Shown here: in pieces, positions 6,153 through 9,372 of the stretch
How the letters are laid out: every line of letters starts with the position of its first letter
How positions within the stretch are numbered: position 1 is the stretch's first letter
Assembly (NCBI GenBank): GCA_947175655.1
Contig: CAMWNQ010000062.1
Coordinates: 1-9,372 of the forward strand
Reading direction: 5' to 3'
Length of the DNA: 9,372 bases
Source: an uncultured Clostridia bacterium
GTDB taxonomy: Bacteria; Bacillota; Clostridia; Oscillospirales; Ruminococcaceae
Made by a program: the position numbers and the translations under genes
Notes under the pieces: model-generated
Told to the model about the DNA's origin: nothing
Database searches by the model: none
The model's input: only the letters and a program-made list of their open reading frames with translations

Positions 6153-6225
6153 CATTGGAAATATATTTTTGTAAATCATAAATAAAAATACCAGATTTTC
6201 TGTCTGATTTCATACTTAAATACAC

Positions 6226-6261
6226 AAAATAAAAAGGACTGCTTTAATTAAAAAACAGTCC
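6226..6261 (-). terminator. Rho-independent terminator of the symporter gene
   Basis: GGACTG (6236-6241) pairs with CAGTCC (6256-6261). The stem can extend by three A-T pairs past one mismatch. On the minus strand the hairpin is followed by TTTTTATTTT. It lies 23 bases after the symporter stop. The stem sequence is closely related to the terminator at 4257-4287. Confidence 0.85.
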
Positions 6262-6284
6262 CATATTTTGATAAGGATTAGTTA

Positions 6285-7850
6285 TTATTTAATGCAAGAA
6301 AAAGCATCATCAACAACTTTTTCATCAGGCTTTTGAGTAAATATACTTACAACCGGTACTACTATAAGTGATAAAATCATAGAAAATGCTCCGGCATTTA
6401 TCGGAGAAAGTATATTCATAGGAAGATTAAGACCTACAATGCTCTGTTTAAGTCCGTCAAAAGCAGAGAAGCCAAATCCGAAAAGTATCATATGTACTAA
6501 AGTTATACCTATACCAAGTACAAAACTTGTCCAACAGGCAGCAGAAGTAATCTTTTTTGAAAAAAGTCCATAAAGGAATGGTCCAAGGAATGCTCCGGAT
6601 AAAGCTCCCCAAGAATAAGACATAAGTGTAGTTATAGATGAATTCTTATTGAGAGCAATTATTACTGATACAATTAAAAATACAGCTATAAGAACTCTTA
6701 AAATAAATACTTCTTTTTTGTCAGTCATATTTTTTGTTCTGGGTTTTATTAAATCAATTGTTAGTGTTGAACTTGATGTAAGTACAAGTGATGAAAGAGT
6801 TGAAAGAGATGCAGAAAGTACAAGCATTACTACAAGCCCTATGAGAATATCAGGTAAAGCACTTTCAAGGAGTGCCGGAACCATTGCATCAAATTCAGGT
6901 TTGCCATTTATTACATTTATATTTGATTTTCCTGCTTCTCCTGATACTGTACAATAAAGTCTTATAAATCCGCCCATAAAATAAGAACCGCCTGCTACTA
7001 CAAAAGCAAAAAGCGTTGAAATTATAGTACCCTTTGCTATAGCATTTTCATCTTTAATTGCATAGAATTTCTGTACCATCTGAGGAAGTCCCCATGTACC
7101 AAGTGATGTGAGTATTACAACGCCAAAAAGATTCCAAGGGTCAGGCCCGAATACTGTATCAAGATTTTTTACACCTTCTATTTGACGTAAATTATCAAGA
7201 GCAGTTGAAAATCCACCGGCATTTTTTACAGTACAGTATACTACCGCTGAAATTCCGATAAGCATAACTATTCCCTGTATAAAGTCATTTATAGCTGTTG
7301 CAGAATATCCGCCGAGAATAACATAGACAGCTGATAATATTGCCATAGCAATTATTATATATGCATATCCGTTTTCACCTAAATTAAAAGCCATACTGAA
7401 AAGACGTGAAAGACCATTATATACCGAGGCTGTATAAGGTATAAGAAATACAAATACTATTACTGCTGATACAAGTTTGAGCGAAGGAGAATTAAAACGC
7501 TTTTCAAAGAATTCCGGCATAGTCTTAGCTCCGAGATGATTTGACATAAGTCTTGTACGCTTGCCAAGAATAATCCAAGGAAGCATACTGCCTATTATGG
7601 CATTTCCTATTCCAATCCAAGTTGAAGATATACCAAAATTCCAGCCGAACTGTCCTGCATAGCCTATAAATACTACTGCCGAAAAATAGGAAGTTCCATA
7701 AGCAAAGGCTGTAAGCCAAGAGCCTACATTTCTGCCACCAAGAACAAAATCATTTACGGATTTTGTCTTTTTAACAGTGTAGAATCCTATCCCAAGCATA
7801 ATTATGATATAAACTATCAGAATTAAAATTGTAGATGTTTGAGTGTTCAT
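6285..7850 (-). CDS. Sodium:solute symporter (SSS family)
   Basis: This 521-residue membrane protein has about 13 membrane segments and the LeuT-like SSS fold, importing a small solute with Na+. Family marks are GGYSATAINDFIQGIVMLIG (180-199, the SSS signature) and SASLSTLSSLVLTSSS (346-361), where A347, S350 and T351 align with the Na2-site residues A337, S340 and T341 of PutP. In the second segment PutP has the essential Asp55; the matching stretch here, AYGTSYFSAVV (50-60), has Tyr instead, so a proline role should not be assumed. The substrate is unknown. Length is normal (about 480-530). ATG 7850 follows AAGAGG (7862-7857). The gene stands alone with its own promoter and terminator, divergent from nth. 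Confidence 0.92.
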   Translation of the reverse strand: MNTQTSTILILIVYIIIMLGIGFYTVKKTKSVNDFVLGGRNVGSWLTAFAYGTSYFSAVVFIGYAGQFGWNFGISSTWIGIGNAIIGSMLPWIILGKRTRLMSNHLGAKTMPEFFEKRFNSPSLKLVSAVIVFVFLIPYTASVYNGLSRLFSMAFNLGENGYAYIIIAMAILSAVYVILGGYSATAINDFIQGIVMLIGISAVVYCTVKNAGGFSTALDNLRQIEGVKNLDTVFGPDPWNLFGVVILTSLGTWGLPQMVQKFYAIKDENAIAKGTIISTLFAFVVAGGSYFMGGFIRLYCTVSGEAGKSNINVINGKPEFDAMVPALLESALPDILIGLVVMLVLSASLSTLSSLVLTSSSTLTIDLIKPRTKNMTDKKEVFILRVLIAVFLIVSVIIALNKNSSITTLMSYSWGALSGAFLGPFLYGLFSKKITSAACWTSFVLGIGITLVHMILFGFGFSAFDGLKQSIVGLNLPMNILSPINAGAFSMILSLIVVPVVSIFTQKPDEKVVDDAFSCIK

Positions 7851-7886
7851 AAAAGACCTCTTTTCTATAAAATATATTAATTTATC

Positions 7887-7902
7887 ATCACTTTAAAGCG
7901 AT
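7887..7902. promoter_or_regulatory. Palindrome in the symporter leader, possible operator
   Basis: ATCACTTTAAAGCGAT is a 16-base palindrome with a single mismatched pair. It lies just downstream of the predicted symporter transcription start (near 7908), where a bound repressor would block transcription. No regulator can be named. Confidence 0.35.
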
Positions 7903-7914
7903 ATAAATTAACAT

Positions 7915-7943
7915 ATTATAACATTTTTGATTGTTATTGTCAA
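7915..7943 (-). promoter_or_regulatory. Consensus vegetative promoter of the symporter gene
   Basis: On the minus strand a perfect TTGACA (7943-7938), a 17-base spacer and a perfect TATAAT (7920-7915) with a TG extension (7923-7922) are present. Transcription should start near 7908, leaving a leader of about 58 bases. Confidence 0.9.
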
Positions 7944-7950
7944 TAGTTTT

Positions 7951-7968
7951 GTAAAAAAACACTTTTAC
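7951..7968. repeat. Inverted repeat between the two divergent promoters
   Basis: GTAAAA (7951-7956) and TTTTAC (7963-7968) are perfect inverted 6-base arms separated by 6 bases. The element sits between the -35 boxes of the symporter promoter (7943) and the nth promoter (7973), a position suited to a shared regulator. The arms are AT-rich, so chance is possible. Confidence 0.3.
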
Positions 7969-7972
7969 TGTC

Positions 7973-8001
7973 TTGTTTTTTCATTTTGTTTGTGATATAA
8001 T
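7973..8001 (+). promoter_or_regulatory. Vegetative promoter of the nth-sirtuin operon
   Basis: TTGTTT (7973-7978), a 17-base spacer and a perfect TATAAT (7996-8001) with TG at 7993-7994 are present. The start should be near 8008, giving a short leader of about 21 bases that carries AGGAG (8014-8018) before ATG 8029. Confidence 0.8.
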
Positions 8002-8028
8002 AAAAACAAAAAAAGGAGATTTTTTAAA

Positions 8029-8673
8029 ATGGACAAAAATGAAATTGCATTATTGGCAGTTAAAGAACTTGAAAAGCTTTATCCTGATATAAACTGTTCC
8101 CTTAAATACAAGCATAATTATGAACTTCTTATTGCTGTACGACTTTCAGCACAGTGTACTGATGCAAGAGTCAATATAGTAACAAATACTCTCTTTAAAA
8201 AATATACTTCTTTACAGTCTTTTGCTGATGCAGATTTAAGCGAACTTGAACAGGATGTAAAGCCCTGTGGATTTTATCATACAAAAGCAAAAAATATTAA
8301 AGATTTAGCAAAAATACTTATCGAAAATTATAACGGCGAACTTCCTCATACTATGGAAGAACTCACTGCTTTGCCGGGTGTAGGAAGAAAAACAGCAAAT
8401 CTCATAATGGGAGATGTATTTGGAAAACCTGCGATAGTAACAGATACCCATTGTATAAGAATTACTGGTCGTCTGGGACTTACTGAAAATACTGCTCCTC
8501 ATAAGGTAGAAAAAGATTTAATAAAACTTATTCCCCCTGAAGTATCTTCACATTTCTGCCATCAGACTGTACAGTTCGGACGTGATATATGTACAGCAAG
8601 AAAACCGAAATGTAATGAATGTCCGCTTAACTACTTCTGCCGTTACTATCAGATAAAACCAATTAATCATTAA
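8029..8673 (+). CDS. nth: Endonuclease III (DNA glycosylase/AP lyase)
   Basis: This 214-residue base-excision repair enzyme removes oxidised pyrimidines from DNA and cuts the resulting abasic site. The helix-hairpin-helix LPGVGRKTAN (115-124) contains the catalytic Lys121, followed by the catalytic Asp139 in VTDTHCIRI (137-145); these match Lys120 and Asp138 of E. coli Nth. The C-terminal 4Fe-4S cluster ligands C188, C195, C198 and C204 have the canonical C-x6-C-x2-C-x5-C spacing. LSAQCTDARVN (39-49) is the expected conserved N-terminal stretch. Length is normal (about 210-215). The gene is complete, with no sign of damage. The sirtuin gene starts 24 bases after the stop on the same strand, and no terminator lies between, so the two form an operon. 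Confidence 0.97.
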   Translation: MDKNEIALLAVKELEKLYPDINCSLKYKHNYELLIAVRLSAQCTDARVNIVTNTLFKKYTSLQSFADADLSELEQDVKPCGFYHTKAKNIKDLAKILIENYNGELPHTMEELTALPGVGRKTANLIMGDVFGKPAIVTDTHCIRITGRLGLTENTAPHKVEKDLIKLIPPEVSSHFCHQTVQFGRDICTARKPKCNECPLNYFCRYYQIKPINH

Positions 8674-8697
8674 CAACTCAAAAAGGAGGATTTTCTT

Positions 8698-9372
8698 ATG
8701 AATGTTCAGGATTTACAGAACATTATAGATAAATCAAAATCAATAGTATTTTTTGGCGGTGCAGGTGTATCTACTGAAAGCGGTATACCCGATTTCAGAA
8801 GTGTTGACGGATTATATAATCAGAAATATAAATATCCACCTGAAATGATTTTAAGTCATACATTCTTTTTGAAAAACACATCAGATTTCTATGAATTTTA
8901 TCGTGAAAAAATGCTGTATCTTGATGCAAAGCCAAACTATGCACATATTAAACTTTCTGAAATGGAAGAAAAAGGCATATTAAAAGCTGTTGTAACTCAA
9001 AATATTGACGGTCTTCATCAAAAAGCTGGATGTAAAAATGTATTTGAACTTCACGGAAGTATTCACAGAAATTACTGTATGAACTGCGGAAAGTTTTATG
9101 ATGCTAAATATATGAAAAACAGTTCCGGCATTCCAAAATGTGACTGCGGAGGAATTATCAAGCCTGATGTTGTACTTTATCAGGAAGGATTAGACCAAAG
9201 AACTATTGAAAATTCAATAAATGAAATAGCAGAATGTGATACACTTATAATAGGTGGAACATCTTTAAATGTATATCCTGCCTCCGGACTTATCAATTAT
9301 TTTAAAGGAAAAAATCTTGTAATTATAAATAAGTCCCCCACTTCTGCTGACAAAAAAGCATCTCTGCATATT
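8698..9372 (+). CDS. Sir2-family NAD-dependent protein deacylase, 3' end outside window
   Basis: The first 225 residues are present and the frame is still open at the right edge; sirtuins of this type are usually about 240 residues, so only a short tail is missing. It removes acyl groups from lysines using NAD+, releasing nicotinamide. Motifs in order are GGAGVSTESGIPDFRS (20-35), the NAD-binding TQNIDGLHQKAG (100-111), the catalytic His119 in ELHGS, zinc ligands C127/C130 and C148/C150, KPDVVLYQEGLD (155-166), GGTSLNVYPASG (186-197) and VIIN (208-211). The second zinc pair is C-x-C rather than the common C-x2-C. FYEFYREKM (64-72) lacks the Tyr-x-x-Arg pair of desuccinylase-type sirtuins, so plain deacetylase activity (class U-like) is more likely. 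ATG 8698 follows a strong AAGGAGGA (8683-8690). It is co-transcribed with nth. Confidence 0.93.
   Translation, partial: MNVQDLQNIIDKSKSIVFFGGAGVSTESGIPDFRSVDGLYNQKYKYPPEMILSHTFFLKNTSDFYEFYREKMLYLDAKPNYAHIKLSEMEEKGILKAVVTQNIDGLHQKAGCKNVFELHGSIHRNYCMNCGKFYDAKYMKNSSGIPKCDCGGIIKPDVVLYQEGLDQRTIENSINEIAECDTLIIGGTSLNVYPASGLINYFKGKNLVIINKSPTSADKKASLHI

Noticed and set aside
6649..6957. Open frame of 102 codons on the plus strand inside the symporter
   Set aside because: It is antisense to well-conserved symporter helices, with no ribosome binding site or recognisable product.
8305..8502. Minus-strand frame of 65 codons inside nth
   Set aside because: It is antisense to the catalytic core of endonuclease III. 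Conservation of the nth frame explains the sequence.

Overview
The window is AT-rich DNA from a low-GC Gram-positive bacterium. Ala, Ser, Ile and Lys codons ending in A or T dominate, AGGAG-type ribosome binding sites are strong, and promoters fit a TTGACA / extended TATAAT pattern. A spoIIM gene and a BclA-type spore-surface protein gene point to an endospore-forming member of the Clostridia. A Ruminococcus/Oscillospiraceae relative would fit, but that lineage is an impression and not something the sequence proves.

Left part (1-2583). A Rho-independent terminator for a gene off the left edge faces a minus-strand gene for a cysteine-rich protein with a BclA-like C-terminal domain. Its upstream region matches a late mother-cell (sigma-K type) promoter. 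Divergent from it is a small alarmone synthetase, which makes (p)ppGpp, behind a near-consensus vegetative promoter. Then comes proC, the last step of proline synthesis. The proC leader carries a solitary sequence resembling the 3' half of a type I-C CRISPR repeat (hairpin plus GTGGATTGAAAC), the most unexpected element here.

Middle part (2584-6261). spoIIM, behind a sigma-E-like promoter, is followed closely by a DUF624/YesL membrane protein that should start at TTG. A bidirectional terminator separates this pair from a minus-strand operon of a MarR-family regulator and a MATE efflux pump, an arrangement that resembles the mepR-mepA locus of Staphylococcus aureus.

Right part (6226-9372). 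A sodium:solute symporter gene on the minus strand is divergent from an nth-sirtuin pair on the plus strand. The two promoters are back to back with two inverted repeats nearby. nth encodes endonuclease III with its 4Fe-4S cluster. The Sir2-family NAD-dependent deacylase gene runs off the right edge and is incomplete.

No stretch longer than 300 bases lacks a gene, and every long intergenic gap contains at least one promoter or terminator. Apart from the CRISPR-like element and the collagen-less BclA-type protein, this looks like ordinary core-genome and sporulation content. I found no transposase, phage gene, tRNA, rRNA, CRISPR array or defence locus, and I cannot support a claim of a new multi-gene system.
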